A stretch of 64,000 nt of DNA from an uncultured Pelagibacteraceae bacterium. Lineage in GTDB: Bacteria; Pseudomonadota; Alphaproteobacteria; Pelagibacterales; Pelagibacteraceae. The translations under genes and the position numbers were made by a program. The notes below the pieces were generated by a model. That model was not told the origin of the DNA. It was given only the letters and a program-made list of their open reading frames with translations, and did not search any database. The stretch spans positions 1 through 64,000 of the forward strand of contig CACISX010000005.1 of the NCBI GenBank assembly GCA_902589455.1. Reading direction: 5' to 3'. Of this stretch, positions 1 through 9,133 are shown piece by piece. How positions within the stretch are numbered: position 1 is the stretch's first letter; every line of letters begins with the position of its first letter.

Positions 1-1005
1 TTTTTTTGAATTATTTTTTTTATCTTTAACCATAAATGATAAGATTTTATTTAAATCTTTTAGAGAAAAATATTTTTTTATTGAGGAAGGTAGCTCAGAA
101 GCATCAATGTGATTTGTAATTAACTCATATTCACTTTTACTGATAATATTTGTTTTAAAACTAAAATTAAGTGCTGTTTTCATACCAAGAATCACAGCTT
201 CGCCGTGGTTTAGTTTATGGCTGTATCCTAAGCTCGCCTCATAAGCATGGGCAAATGTATGACCAAAATTTAAAATTTTTCTTAATCCTATTTCTTTTTC
301 ATCTTTCTCAACTATTTTTTTTTTAATTTTACAACTTTCATAAATCGACTTTTCAATAAATGGAGATGAAAGATTTAGAATTTTCTTAAAATTTTTATTT
401 AAATAATTAAAAAATTTTTTATTATCTATTAAAGAATGTTTTAATATTTCTCCATATCCACAAACTATCTCTCTTTTTGATAATGATTTAAGAAATTTAG
501 TGTCCGAGATAACTAATGATGGTTGATAAAAACTTCCTATTAAATTTTTGCCATACTTAGAATTAATTCCAGTTTTTCCTCCTATTGATGAGTCAACTTG
601 GGCTAAAAGAGTAGTTGGAATATTAACAAATTTTAAACCTCTTTTAAAAATACTAGCTGCAAAACCACTTACATCTCCTGTAATTCCTCCACCTATAGAA
701 ATTAAACAATCACTTCTTGAGAAGTTTTTATTTAACAAAATTTCTAGAATTTTATTAATACTCTTTAAATTTTTATTTTTTTCGTTTGCATTAAAAAATA
801 AAATATAAATTTTTTTATTATTAAGAGATTTTTTAATATTGAAAATAAATTTTTTTGGAACATTTTTATCTACAACAAGAAAGCATTTTTCAAAATTAAT
901 TGAGTTTGATTTAAAAATTTGTAAAACTTTTGAAGTTAAATTTGATCCAATAATTATTGGATATTTTTCTGTTTTTGTTGTTATATTTAATTTAATTTGT
1001 TTCAT
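1..1005 (-). CDS. aroB: 3-dehydroquinate synthase, 3' end outside window
   Basis: Second step of the shikimate pathway: NAD- and metal-dependent cyclisation of DAHP to 3-dehydroquinate in the cytoplasm. The reverse strand reads openly from an ATG at 1005 to base 1 (335 codons). Family motifs are visible: the glycine-rich NAD loop SIGGGITGDVSGFAAS (about residues 103-118), GGKTGIN (142-148), and the metal-site segments FGHTFAHA and NHGEAVILGM. The family is usually 350-370 residues, so only a short C-terminal tail should be missing. The start lies inside the 3' end of aroK (14-base overlap), so the two shikimate genes are probably co-transcribed and translationally coupled. Confidence 0.95.
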   Translation of the reverse strand, partial: MKQIKLNITTKTEKYPIIIGSNLTSKVLQIFKSNSINFEKCFLVVDKNVPKKFIFNIKKSLNNKKIYILFFNANEKNKNLKSINKILEILLNKNFSRSDCLISIGGGITGDVSGFAASIFKRGLKFVNIPTTLLAQVDSSIGGKTGINSKYGKNLIGSFYQPSLVISDTKFLKSLSKREIVCGYGEILKHSLIDNKKFFNYLNKNFKKILNLSSPFIEKSIYESCKIKKKIVEKDEKEIGLRKILNFGHTFAHAYEASLGYSHKLNHGEAVILGMKTALNFSFKTNIISKSEYELITNHIDASELPSSIKKYFSLKDLNKILSFMVKDKKNNSKK

Positions 1006-1504
1006 AAATTTCTACAACTTTATTCACAATTTCACTTTTACTAAGATTATCACAATTTACCTCATATAACGCTTTGGAATAAATGTTACTCCGTTTCTTT
1101 ATTAAATCAATCAATTCAGCATCGGTTGCATTTATAGCTAGTGGTCTTTTTCTACTATTTTTAATTCTATTTAATAATATTTTATCATCCCAATTTAGCC
1201 AAAATGATAAATGATTTTTTAAGATTTCTTTTCTTATTTTTTTGTTTATAAATGCGCCTCCACCAAGTGAAATCACAGTATTATTCATTTTAAGTTTGTT
1301 TAGTGTTGTTTTTTCTTCAATTTCTCTAAAATAATCTTCACCTTTTTCTTCAAAAATTTTCTTTATTGATTTTTTTAAATTTATTTCGATTTCATTATCT
1401 ATATCTATAAAATTATATTTTAGTTTCTTTGCTACTAATAAACCAATAGAGCTTTTTCCAGATCCCATCATGCCTAAAAATATAAGATTTTCTTTTGATT
1501 TCAT
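992..1504 (-). CDS. aroK: shikimate kinase
   Basis: Phosphorylates shikimate with ATP, fifth step of the shikimate pathway. The 170-residue protein has an intact Walker A loop GMMGSGKSS (residues 11-19), substrate-binding Asp34/Asp36, Arg60 in the FREIE motif and the GGG segment at 81-83, followed by the LID-type arginines near RKRPL. The frame stays open to a TTG-type start at 1567, but the ATG at 1504 gives the normal N-terminus directly before the first beta strand and is preferred. It precedes and overlaps aroB, the usual proteobacterial pair. Its length matches the family. Confidence 0.95.
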   Translation of the reverse strand: MKSKENLIFLGMMGSGKSSIGLLVAKKLKYNFIDIDNEIEINLKKSIKKIFEEKGEDYFREIEEKTTLNKLKMNNTVISLGGGAFINKKIRKEILKNHLSFWLNWDDKILLNRIKNSRKRPLAINATDAELIDLIKKRSNIYSKALYEVNCDNLSKSEIVNKVVEIYETN

Positions 1505-1561
1505 AAGTTTCTTTATTGAAAAAACATAAATATGTCTTAATTTGAAATTAACTAAAACTAT

Positions 1562-1744
1562 ATGCAATTTAGAAAAAATACAAGTTCAGGAGATATAAAT
1601 CCTAAGGGCATTATAATTAAATTAATTGTTGGCGTAGTGCTTATTTCAGGAATTATTTTTTTTCTGAGTACAATTGATTTTCCTGCACCTAAAAAAGAAA
1701 TTGAGAAAATTATTCCAAATGAGAATTTTAAAATTATTAAATAA
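1562..1744 (+). CDS. small single-pass membrane protein, unknown function
   Basis: Sixty residues starting with ATG at 1562, divergent from aroK. A basic N-terminal stretch (MQFRKNTSSGDINPKG) is followed by one strongly hydrophobic segment, about residues 18-40 (IIIKLIVGVVLISGIIFFLS), and a charged tail (APKKEIEKIIP). Its end overlaps the start of the exported protein at 1719 by 26 bases, which suggests translational coupling and a shared envelope role. I do not recognise the family. The hydrophobic pattern and the overlap support a real gene, but only comparison with other genomes would settle it. Confidence 0.6.
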   Translation: MQFRKNTSSGDINPKGIIIKLIVGVVLISGIIFFLSTIDFPAPKKEIEKIIPNENFKIIK

Positions 1745-3500
1745 AAAGTTTTTCCTAATTCTTTTAACCACTTTCTATTCAGGATTTTTAGTTCTAGCTG
1801 AAGAAAAACCAATCGATATCTGGAATCTAGAAACAAAAGAAAATGAGAATAAGGCTGAAGATTCTATATCTACTGAAAACGTTGAAACTTCGTCAGTAGA
1901 AAGTGTTTATAATCTTCAGGAAAATAAAACAGATGAAACTATAAAGCTTGAAGAAGAGCTTTCTCTAAATAACATTAAAATTATAGGTTTATATGATCCA
2001 GAGGAATATGGTTTAAGCATGGATATGTGGTCAAATTCAGATGGATTAAAATTAAAAACTCTTTTTAATAATATTGAAAATTTTAAGTTATCTAAGGATG
2101 CATCAGAAATTATGAAAGTATCTTTACTGACAAATGCTTATTATCCAAATAATAATATTACAGATGAAGAATTTATAACTTTTAAATCGAAGTTGTTAAT
2201 AAAAAATATAGATCTAGATTTAATTGAAGAATATTTGATTAAAAACCAAATAGTAAATCAGCATCCAGAGCTTACAAAACATTTAGTTGACACATATTTA
2301 TCCAAATCAAATATAAAGAAAGCATGTGAAATATTTTCAAAAAATACTGAACCTATAGAGAATGAATACCTATCTAAATTTTATTTATATTGTTTGATTA
2401 ATTACGGCAAGAATGAAGAGGCACAATTAATTTTAGATTTAAAAAAAGAATTAGGTTTTGAAGATATTTATTATGAAAATAAAATTAATTATTTGTTTGG
2501 ATACATAGACGAAGTAGATAAAGAAGTTTCAACAAATTCAATTTTAGATTTTCATTTAGCACACAGAACCAATCCCGAATTTTCATATGAACCAACTAAA
2601 GAAACACCAAAATTTATTTGGAAATATCTTTCTGAGTCAGATTTGTTATATAAAATTCAAGATTTAGAAATATACCCTCCTTTTGTATCTACAGATATTG
2701 ATAAAATTTCATCTATTGAAAAAGCAGTTCATAATAAAATTTTCTTAGAAGAAGATTTATTTGAATTTTATAAAAAATTTCAATTTAATATAAATCAATT
2801 GTTGAATGCTGAAGAGATTTATAAATCATTATCATCAATAGAAGGAAGAGCCTTATTGTATCAGAGAACTTTATTAATAGAGGAACCAAAATTAAAATTA
2901 AAGTTTTTAAAAATTTTAAAAGACTTATTTAATAGAGATAATATTGGAGATGGTTTTGATTTAGAGTTAAAGAAATTTTTAAAACAAATTGAAAAATCTG
3001 ATGTGCCTTCTAATTACAAAACTTTTTACGATAACAATATAAGTGATGATATAAACCTGAGTAAAAAAATAAAATATAATAGTAAAATTTTACATCAGTC
3101 CAGATTAGTAAATTATTTCAATGGTGATTATGAGAGATCAAAAATAGAGGAAGATTTAGAAAAATTTTTAATAAAAATTCAAAGGGATAAAAAATATTTA
3201 TTATCAAAAAAAGATATAATTTTTTTAGAAGCACTAAAATCTGATGGTATAAATATTTCTAATGAATTTAGTAATCTCTATGACATTGAACAGTTTAATT
3301 TTCCAACAGATATTCAGAAAATGATTGATAATAAAGAAGTAGGTGCTGCATTACTAAGAGTAATTGAAGAAATTGGCACAGAAAGAATTGAAAATATAGA
3401 TGAGGATACAGTTTATTTAATTATCAATACTTTAAATCAGTTAAATGTGGATGAAATTAGAAATAAACTTTTATTAAAAGTTCTTCCTTTAAAAGTATAA
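1719..3500 (+). CDS. large exported protein of unknown function
   Basis: The ATG at 1719 gives a 593-residue protein that begins with a clear signal peptide: basic MRILKLLNKK, hydrophobic FFLILLTTFYSGF, then a likely cleavage after VLA at about residue 26. The longer frame start at 1674 would put 15 unrelated residues before this signal and is rejected. The mature protein is acidic, rich in Lys/Glu/Asn/Ile and looks mostly alpha-helical, possibly a solenoid of helical repeats, though no clear TPR consensus can be read. No catalytic motif is seen. It lies between a small membrane protein and def-fmt. A periplasmic or outer-envelope scaffold role is inference only. Confidence 0.8.
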   Translation: MRILKLLNKKFFLILLTTFYSGFLVLAEEKPIDIWNLETKENENKAEDSISTENVETSSVESVYNLQENKTDETIKLEEELSLNNIKIIGLYDPEEYGLSMDMWSNSDGLKLKTLFNNIENFKLSKDASEIMKVSLLTNAYYPNNNITDEEFITFKSKLLIKNIDLDLIEEYLIKNQIVNQHPELTKHLVDTYLSKSNIKKACEIFSKNTEPIENEYLSKFYLYCLINYGKNEEAQLILDLKKELGFEDIYYENKINYLFGYIDEVDKEVSTNSILDFHLAHRTNPEFSYEPTKETPKFIWKYLSESDLLYKIQDLEIYPPFVSTDIDKISSIEKAVHNKIFLEEDLFEFYKKFQFNINQLLNAEEIYKSLSSIEGRALLYQRTLLIEEPKLKLKFLKILKDLFNRDNIGDGFDLELKKFLKQIEKSDVPSNYKTFYDNNISDDINLSKKIKYNSKILHQSRLVNYFNGDYERSKIEEDLEKFLIKIQRDKKYLLSKKDIIFLEALKSDGINISNEFSNLYDIEQFNFPTDIQKMIDNKEVGAALLRVIEEIGTERIENIDEDTVYLIINTLNQLNVDEIRNKLLLKVLPLKV

Positions 3501-3525
3501 AAATTATAATAAAATAAAACTAGTA

Positions 3526-4044
3526 ATGTCTATCAGAAATATAATAACAGAACCCAATAAATTGCTTAGACAAATTTCTAAATCTGTTGATGGTGTTGGA
3601 AAAGAAGAACAAAAATTAATGGATGATATGCTTGAGACAATGTACGCAGCGAATGGAATTGGTCTTGCAGCCATACAAGTTGGAGTACCAAAAAGAATTA
3701 TTGTAATGGATATAAGCAAAAATGAAAATAAAAAAGAACCAAGATATTTTGTAAATCCAGTTATTAAAAATAAAGATCCTTTAAATGCTACATACGAAGA
3801 GGGATGTCTTTCAGTGCCAGATCAGTTTGCAGAAATTGATAGACCTAGTAAGTGTGAAGTTGAATATTTAGATTATGATGGAAATAAAAAATTTTTAAAA
3901 GCAGAAGGTTTACTTGCTACATGTATACAACACGAAATGGATCACCTAGAAGGAATATTATTTATTGATTATTTATCAAAATTGAAACGTTCAATGATAA
4001 TTAAAAAATTATCAAAATTAAAATCTAGTTCAGCAGAAGCTTAG
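3526..4044 (+). CDS. def: peptide deformylase
   Basis: Removes the formyl group from the initiator methionine of nascent proteins. All three deformylase motifs are present: GIGLAAIQVG (residues 44-53), EGCLSVP with metal ligand Cys94, and QHEMDH with His136, Glu137 and His140. At 172 residues it has the length of a typical bacterial PDF. It sits 25 bases after the exported-protein gene and 3 bases before fmt, the usual def-fmt pair in which formylation and deformylation are made together. Confidence 0.97.
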   Translation: MSIRNIITEPNKLLRQISKSVDGVGKEEQKLMDDMLETMYAANGIGLAAIQVGVPKRIIVMDISKNENKKEPRYFVNPVIKNKDPLNATYEEGCLSVPDQFAEIDRPSKCEVEYLDYDGNKKFLKAEGLLATCIQHEMDHLEGILFIDYLSKLKRSMIIKKLSKLKSSSAEA

Positions 4045-4047
4045 TCA

Positions 4048-4971
4048 ATGTCAAAAAGAATAGTTTTTATGGGTACACCTATGTTTGCTGTCCCTATTTT
4101 AAAATCTCTTTACCAAAATGGATACCCTATATCTTGTGTTTATACTCAGCCTCCACAAAGATCTAAAAGAGGTCAAAAAATTAATAAGTCTCCAATACAA
4201 TTAATTTCTGAAACTTTAAATTTAGAATACAGAACACCAAATTCATTAAGAGAAAATATAGAGGAATTTGAGTATTTAAAATCATTAGATGCAGATTTGG
4301 CAATAGTCGTTGCTTATGGACAAATAATACCAAAGGCATATTTAAATTTAACTAAAAAGGGGTTTATTAATATACATGCTTCTATTCTTCCAAAGTGGAG
4401 AGGTGCTGCTCCAATTCAAAGATCAATTATGAATTTAGATAAAGAGACGGGAATTAGTATTATGAAAATAAGAGAGGAGCTAGATTCAGGACCAGTATGC
4501 AACATTTATACAATTAATATAGAAAATAATTTAAACGCAGAAGATATTAATGAAACACTCTCAAGTTTAGCTTCAGAAAAAATCTTAGATAATGTTGATG
4601 ATATATTTGAGGATAAAGCAAACTTTATAGAACAAGATCACTCAGCAGCAACATATGCATCTAAAATTCAAAAATTAGAAGGGCAAATTAATTGGAAAGA
4701 AGATGCTAGAATTATAATTGGCAAAATAAATGGACTTTATCCAGTTCCTGGAGCTTACTTTATGTTTAATGGTGAAAGATACAAAATATTAAAAGCGAAA
4801 ATTGGACAAACAAAAGGAAAACCAGGCGAGGTTTTATCTGATTATTTAGAAATTTCATGTGGAGATAAAAAATCAATAAAGATTATTCAAATACAAAGAG
4901 AAGGAAAAAAACCTCAAAGTATTGGAGAATTTGTCTTGGGAACACAAATTAAAAAGGGTTCATTTTTATAA
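4048..4971 (+). CDS. fmt: methionyl-tRNA formyltransferase
   Basis: Formylates Met-tRNA(fMet) with 10-formyl-THF for translation initiation. The N-terminal Rossmann-type domain starts IVFMGTPMFAVPIL; the catalytic region holds Asn108, His110 and Asp146 around NIHASILPKWRGAAPIQ, and the C-terminal OB domain follows from about residue 205. Length 307 is normal. The stop codon overlaps the truA start by one base (TAATG), so translation of the two is probably coupled. Confidence 0.97.
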   Translation: MSKRIVFMGTPMFAVPILKSLYQNGYPISCVYTQPPQRSKRGQKINKSPIQLISETLNLEYRTPNSLRENIEEFEYLKSLDADLAIVVAYGQIIPKAYLNLTKKGFINIHASILPKWRGAAPIQRSIMNLDKETGISIMKIREELDSGPVCNIYTINIENNLNAEDINETLSSLASEKILDNVDDIFEDKANFIEQDHSAATYASKIQKLEGQINWKEDARIIIGKINGLYPVPGAYFMFNGERYKILKAKIGQTKGKPGEVLSDYLEISCGDKKSIKIIQIQREGKKPQSIGEFVLGTQIKKGSFL

Positions 4972-5711
4972 TGAATAGATACCAAATACTTATCGAGTAT
5001 GTGGGGACAAATTTTAGAGGATGGCAGATTCAAAAAAGAGGTCCAACAATTCAAGGATTAATTCAAGAAAAATTATCAAAATTATTAAATGAAAAGATCG
5101 TTTTACACGGTCAAGGAAGAACAGATGCAGGTGTGCATGCATATGAACAATCTGCACACTTTGATTGTAAAAACAAAATAATCGATACACTTAAATTTTT
5201 AAAATCAATAAATCATTTTTTAAATTTAAAAGATGTTGCAATAAAAAACATAAAAAAAAGAAACAATAAATTTCATGCTAGATTTTCAGCAAAACAAAGA
5301 ATTTATAAATATTTTATCTTTAATCAGATAAGCCAACCAATAATTGAGAAAAATAAAGCATGGCATGTTCGTAAGCCATTAAATTTAGAATTAATGAAAA
5401 AGGGGGCAAAAAAGTTAATAGGCACAAATGATTATTCAACCTTCAGATCTTCAAGTTGCAATGCAAAAAGTTCAATTAAAACTATTAAATCAATAAAGAT
5501 AAAATCTTCTAAAAATAAAATTGAATTTCAATTTAGTTCTCAGTCATTTCTACAACATCAAGTAAGATCTATGGTTGGTTGTTTAAAATATTTAGGAGAA
5601 AAAAAATGGGATTTAAAAACTTTTGAAAAGAGATTTAATTTAAAAAAAAGAACATTGTGTGCACCACCAGCCCCACCAGACGGTTTATTTTTATTTAAAG
5701 TTCTTTATTAA
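4971..5711 (+). CDS. truA: tRNA pseudouridine(38-40) synthase
   Basis: Isomerises uridines 38-40 in the tRNA anticodon arm. The catalytic Asp52 lies in GRTDAGVHA, with the N-terminal YQILIEYVGTNFRGWQ strand and the C-terminal HQVRSMVG segment typical of TruA. At 246 residues it is slightly shorter than E. coli TruA. It is the third gene of def-fmt-truA. Its last 21 bases overlap the convergent SET-domain gene, one of several 3' overlaps in this compact genome. Confidence 0.96.
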   Translation: MNRYQILIEYVGTNFRGWQIQKRGPTIQGLIQEKLSKLLNEKIVLHGQGRTDAGVHAYEQSAHFDCKNKIIDTLKFLKSINHFLNLKDVAIKNIKKRNNKFHARFSAKQRIYKYFIFNQISQPIIEKNKAWHVRKPLNLELMKKGAKKLIGTNDYSTFRSSSCNAKSSIKTIKSIKIKSSKNKIEFQFSSQSFLQHQVRSMVGCLKYLGEKKWDLKTFEKRFNLKKRTLCAPPAPPDGLFLFKVLY

Positions 5712-6182
5712 ATTCAGCTTATTAGTCATAGCAAATTTTTTATTGATACGCCATCTAGACTCAGCTCTAACAATATAACCACAACAGTTTTTTGACTTAC
5801 ATTTACAAGGGAATTGTTTGTAGTTTTCATCATAACCAAATCCATAATCACATGTAAACTCTTCACCTTTTTTAATATCTTTGATTGCTTTGACCCAAAT
5901 CTTCAATCCTTTACCATCATAATCACAATTATTATTGCATGAATGGTTTATTAAACCAGCAGTATTCCATGGAAAATCTCCATCTAAGTCATATCTCTTG
6001 TTTATTGTGAATAAATATATTGGTTTATTATTATCGTATTTATCAGAGTCTTGTGTTTGTTTTTTGGTTATTAGTTTTCCAACATAATCAATTATTTTAG
6101 TACCTTCTTTAATATCTCTAGTTGCATAAAGTCCTCTACCTTTGTTATCAATACTAGATCTTTTTATTTTATATAACTTCAT
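5691..6182 (-). CDS. SET-domain protein (putative protein-lysine methyltransferase)
   Basis: A 163-residue protein that is nearly all SET domain. The SET-I motif KGRGLYATRDI lies at about residues 14-24, the cofactor/active-site knot LINHSCNNNC at 77-86, the GEEFTCDYGF segment at 106-115, and a post-SET cysteine cluster PCKCKSKNCC at 125-134 that could bind zinc with the NHSC cysteine. Catalytic parts therefore look intact; the usual NHSCxPN is NHSCNNN here. The substrate is unknown; bacterial SET proteins may act on ribosomal or nucleoid proteins. It is co-oriented with and 33 bases downstream of an HDAC-like deacylase. Its 3' end overlaps truA. Confidence 0.88.
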   Translation of the reverse strand: MKLYKIKRSSIDNKGRGLYATRDIKEGTKIIDYVGKLITKKQTQDSDKYDNNKPIYLFTINKRYDLDGDFPWNTAGLINHSCNNNCDYDGKGLKIWVKAIKDIKKGEEFTCDYGFGYDENYKQFPCKCKSKNCCGYIVRAESRWRINKKFAMTNKLNLIKNFK

Positions 6183-6215
6183 GAAGTTTTTTATTTAGAG
6201 TTTTCTTAGGAATTA

Positions 6216-7145
6216 TCAATTAAATTCTAAAAGAGCATCAACATGTCTCTTAGTACTATCTCGAAGTGCTTTTAGGTCATAACCACCCTCTAAAATTGAA
6301 ACAACTTTTCCATTACAAAATTTTTTAGAAGCTTTTAATATTCTCTTTGTAATGGTGAAATAATCCTCTGTTTTTAGATTAAATTGAGCGAGAGGATCAT
6401 CCTCATGGGCATCAAAACCAGCACTAATTAATATAAATTCTGGATTAAAATCTTCCAATTTTTTTAGTACACGGTCAAATACGTTTAAATATTCTTCTGA
6501 ACTTATGCCAGCTGGCAAAGGTATATTAAAGATATTGTTAAATTTACCTCTTTCTTGTTCTGAACCAGTTCCTGGGTAGTAAGGATATTGGTGAGTTGAT
6601 ATAAAAAGGACATTTTCATTTTCATAAAAAATATCCTGTGTTCCATTACCATGGTGTACATCAAAATCTATTATTGCAACTTTCTTATATTTATATTTTT
6701 TCAACAAATAATTTGCACCGATACTTACTGAATTTAAAATGCAAAAACCAGCAGCCTTATTTTGTGAGCTATGATGTCCAGGAGGTCGAACACCACAGAA
6801 TGCATTTCTAAATTCTTTTTTTTCCACTCCATCAATTGCAGTAATTATTGATCCAACTGCATCGAAAGTTGCGTGCTCACTTCCAGGTGAAATAATTGTA
6901 TCACTATCAAGTGAGGAAAAACCATTTTTTGGGAAAGAACTTTTTACTAAATTTAAGTAATTCGCGTCATGTGTAGTTAAGAGAATGTCATCTGAAACTT
7001 TAGATGGTTTCTTCCATATAAGATTTTTATTATTAAGTTTTTTAAAATTATCTACTATGACTGATACTCTGGCTATTTGTTCTGGATGACCAGGACCTGT
7101 ATCATGATTTTGAGATGTATCCGATGTAATTAAACCAGTTTTCAC
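6216..7145 (-). CDS. histone deacetylase family protein (zinc deacylase)
   Basis: A 309-residue member of the HDAC/AcuC/acetylpolyamine amidohydrolase superfamily. Active-site motifs are complete: RPPGHH with the His124-His125 pair, DFDVHHGNGT with Asp160, zinc ligands Asp162 and His164, SAGFDAHEDDP with the third zinc ligand at about Asp245, and EGGYD near residue 286. In bacteria such enzymes deacetylate polyamines, acetoin-related proteins or other acyl-lysines; the substrate here cannot be told. The start overlaps the dapE stop by four bases (ATGA), so it is probably translated with dapE, whose N-acyl amine chemistry is similar in kind. Confidence 0.92.
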   Translation of the reverse strand: MKTGLITSDTSQNHDTGPGHPEQIARVSVIVDNFKKLNNKNLIWKKPSKVSDDILLTTHDANYLNLVKSSFPKNGFSSLDSDTIISPGSEHATFDAVGSIITAIDGVEKKEFRNAFCGVRPPGHHSSQNKAAGFCILNSVSIGANYLLKKYKYKKVAIIDFDVHHGNGTQDIFYENENVLFISTHQYPYYPGTGSEQERGKFNNIFNIPLPAGISSEEYLNVFDRVLKKLEDFNPEFILISAGFDAHEDDPLAQFNLKTEDYFTITKRILKASKKFCNGKVVSILEGGYDLKALRDSTKRHVDALLEFN

Positions 7146-8299
7146 TTAAAGTAGTTATCTAAGATTTTGGTATAAATTAAAGTTAATCTTTTTAAATCAG
7201 ATAAGGACACACATTCCCCTACTTTATGCATAGTTTTTCCGACTAATCCAAATTCTAAACATGGAGCTATTTTTCTTATGAATCTAGCATCCGATGTACC
7301 ACCAGTTGTAGATAATTTAGGTTTAATTTTAGTAATCTTTTTAATTGTATTTTGTATCATAAATGTAGTTTTGTTAGGCTTAGTTAAAAAGGCCTCACCA
7401 GAAACACTATATTCGATTTTATATTTTGATTTATTTTTATTACAAATTTTTTTAATTATTTTATTTATTTTATTCTTTAATTTGTAAGATGTGTGTTTGT
7501 TATTAAATCTAATGTTAAAGGATGCACTAGCCAATCCCGGAATTACATTATCAGCTGAATTATCAATGTTAATTTTTGTTATTTCTAAATTTGTAGGTTG
7601 AAAATCTTTTGTTCCTTTATCAAATTTAATTTCTTTTAACTCTTTTAGTATTTGGACCAAAGCTGTTGACGGATTGTTAGCTCTATTTGGGTAAGCGACA
7701 TGACCCTGAATTCCAATGACAAATAATTTTCCAGTCATACTACCTCTACGACCAATTTTTATCATTTCTCCTAATTTATTTGGATTCGTAGGCTCTCCTA
7801 CTAAGCAAAAATCTATTTTTTCTTTTCTTTTTCTCAAATACTTAACAACTTTTTTTGTTCCATTAATTGCAATTCCTTCTTCGTCTCCAGTAATTAGAAG
7901 ACTAATAGACCCACCAAATTTTTTGTTTTCCCTAGAAAAATTGCTTATAGCAGTAACAAATGCAGCTATTGAGCTTTTCATGTCATTTGCACCTCTTCCA
8001 ATTAAGTATCCTTTTTTAACAGCAGGTTTAAAAGGATTTACAGTCCAATCATTTAAATTACCAGGTGGTACCACATCTAAATGGCCTGCATAACAAAAAT
8101 TTGGACTTGCAGTACCAAGTCTTGCATAAAGATTTTTTACAGGATAACTATTTTTATCTTTGAATTCGAGTATTTTTGTTTTGAAGCCAAGTTTTTTTAA
8201 TTTTTTTTCTAAAAATTTTATTACACCGGCATCAGTTTTTGTAACAGAAGGAAACCTAATTAGCTCTTTAGCTAATTGAAGTTCGTTAATTTTTTGCAT
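7142..8299 (-). CDS. dapE: succinyl-diaminopimelate desuccinylase
   Basis: Hydrolyses N-succinyl-LL-diaminopimelate in lysine and peptidoglycan-precursor synthesis. The M20 di-zinc ligands are recognisable in YAGHLDVVPPG (His and catalytic Asp), GRGANDMKSS (bridging Asp) and TGDEEGIAINGT (catalytic Glu pair), with the C-terminal ligand in KVGECVS. Length 385 matches DapE. It begins 2 bases after dapD, the preceding enzyme of the same branch, and overlaps the following deacylase gene by 4 bases. Confidence 0.95.
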   Translation of the reverse strand: MQKINELQLAKELIRFPSVTKTDAGVIKFLEKKLKKLGFKTKILEFKDKNSYPVKNLYARLGTASPNFCYAGHLDVVPPGNLNDWTVNPFKPAVKKGYLIGRGANDMKSSIAAFVTAISNFSRENKKFGGSISLLITGDEEGIAINGTKKVVKYLRKRKEKIDFCLVGEPTNPNKLGEMIKIGRRGSMTGKLFVIGIQGHVAYPNRANNPSTALVQILKELKEIKFDKGTKDFQPTNLEITKINIDNSADNVIPGLASASFNIRFNNKHTSYKLKNKINKIIKKICNKNKSKYKIEYSVSGEAFLTKPNKTTFMIQNTIKKITKIKPKLSTTGGTSDARFIRKIAPCLEFGLVGKTMHKVGECVSLSDLKRLTLIYTKILDNYFK

Positions 8300-8301
8300 T
8301 T

Positions 8302-9129
8302 TTATTCTCTTAAAAGATCGTTGACTGATGTTTTTGATCTGGTCTTTTCATCAACTTGTTTAATTATTACTGCACAATATAAAGATGGCGCTTGTGGATT
8401 GTTTTTATCTGGTAAGGATCCTGGAACTACCACTGAATAAGGTGGAATTTTTCCATAACTTATTTCACCAGTTTTTCTATTAACAATTTTTGTTGATTGT
8501 CCAATATACATTCCCATACTTAGAACAGAGCCTTCTCCAACTATTACACCTTCTACTACTTCGGACATTGCTCCTAAGAAAACATTATCTTCAATAATTG
8601 TTGGTAATGCTTGAGCAGGTTCTAATACACCTCCAACTCCAGTACCAGCGGAGATATGACAATTTTTTCCAATCTGACAACAACTTCCTGCACGACTAAA
8701 TGTATCCATCATTGTTCCTTCATCAATGTATGCTCCGATATTTACATAACACGGCATCAAAACTGCATTTTTTCCAACAAATGACCCTTTTCTTACTGGT
8801 GAATTAGGCACCATTCTAAAACCAGCCTTTTCATGATCTTCTTTTGTCCATCCAGCTGTTTTTCCTTTAAGTAAATGAGCTTTGTCATACCAGCTACTGT
8901 ATGGACCATTTAAATTTTCCATTGGATACATTCTAAAACTCAACATGATAGCTTTTTTTAGATGTTGATGAGTAACCCATTCACCATTGATCTTTTCAGC
9001 CACTCTTGCTTTTCCACTGTCTAAATCATCAATAATTTGATTTACAGCATCCTTTAAAGATTTATCTGAATTTTGGTCAACTTGGTCTTTATTTTCCCAA
9101 GCTTCATTTATAATTTTTTCAATACTCAT
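8302..9129 (-). CDS. dapD: tetrahydrodipicolinate N-succinyltransferase
   Basis: Succinylates tetrahydrodipicolinate from succinyl-CoA, committing it to the succinylase branch of lysine/DAP synthesis. The 275-residue protein shows the left-handed beta-helix repeats of hexapeptide acyltransferases (about residues 110-230, including VNIGAYIDEGTMMDTFSRAG and GVGGVLEP), highly conserved in DapD. It lies between a HAD hydrolase and dapE, with gaps of 4 and 2 bases. Confidence 0.96.
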   Translation of the reverse strand: MSIEKIINEAWENKDQVDQNSDKSLKDAVNQIIDDLDSGKARVAEKINGEWVTHQHLKKAIMLSFRMYPMENLNGPYSSWYDKAHLLKGKTAGWTKEDHEKAGFRMVPNSPVRKGSFVGKNAVLMPCYVNIGAYIDEGTMMDTFSRAGSCCQIGKNCHISAGTGVGGVLEPAQALPTIIEDNVFLGAMSEVVEGVIVGEGSVLSMGMYIGQSTKIVNRKTGEISYGKIPPYSVVVPGSLPDKNNPQAPSLYCAVIIKQVDEKTRSKTSVNDLLRE

Positions 9130-9133
9130 AATT

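Noticed and set aside
548-1069. Plus-strand frames opposite aroB and aroK
   Set aside because: They lie antisense to well-supported genes and have no recognisable protein features.
1558-1836. Minus-strand 92-codon frame opposite the small membrane protein and the exported protein start
   Set aside because: The opposing frames have a membrane segment and a signal peptide in the right places; this frame is best explained as their shadow.
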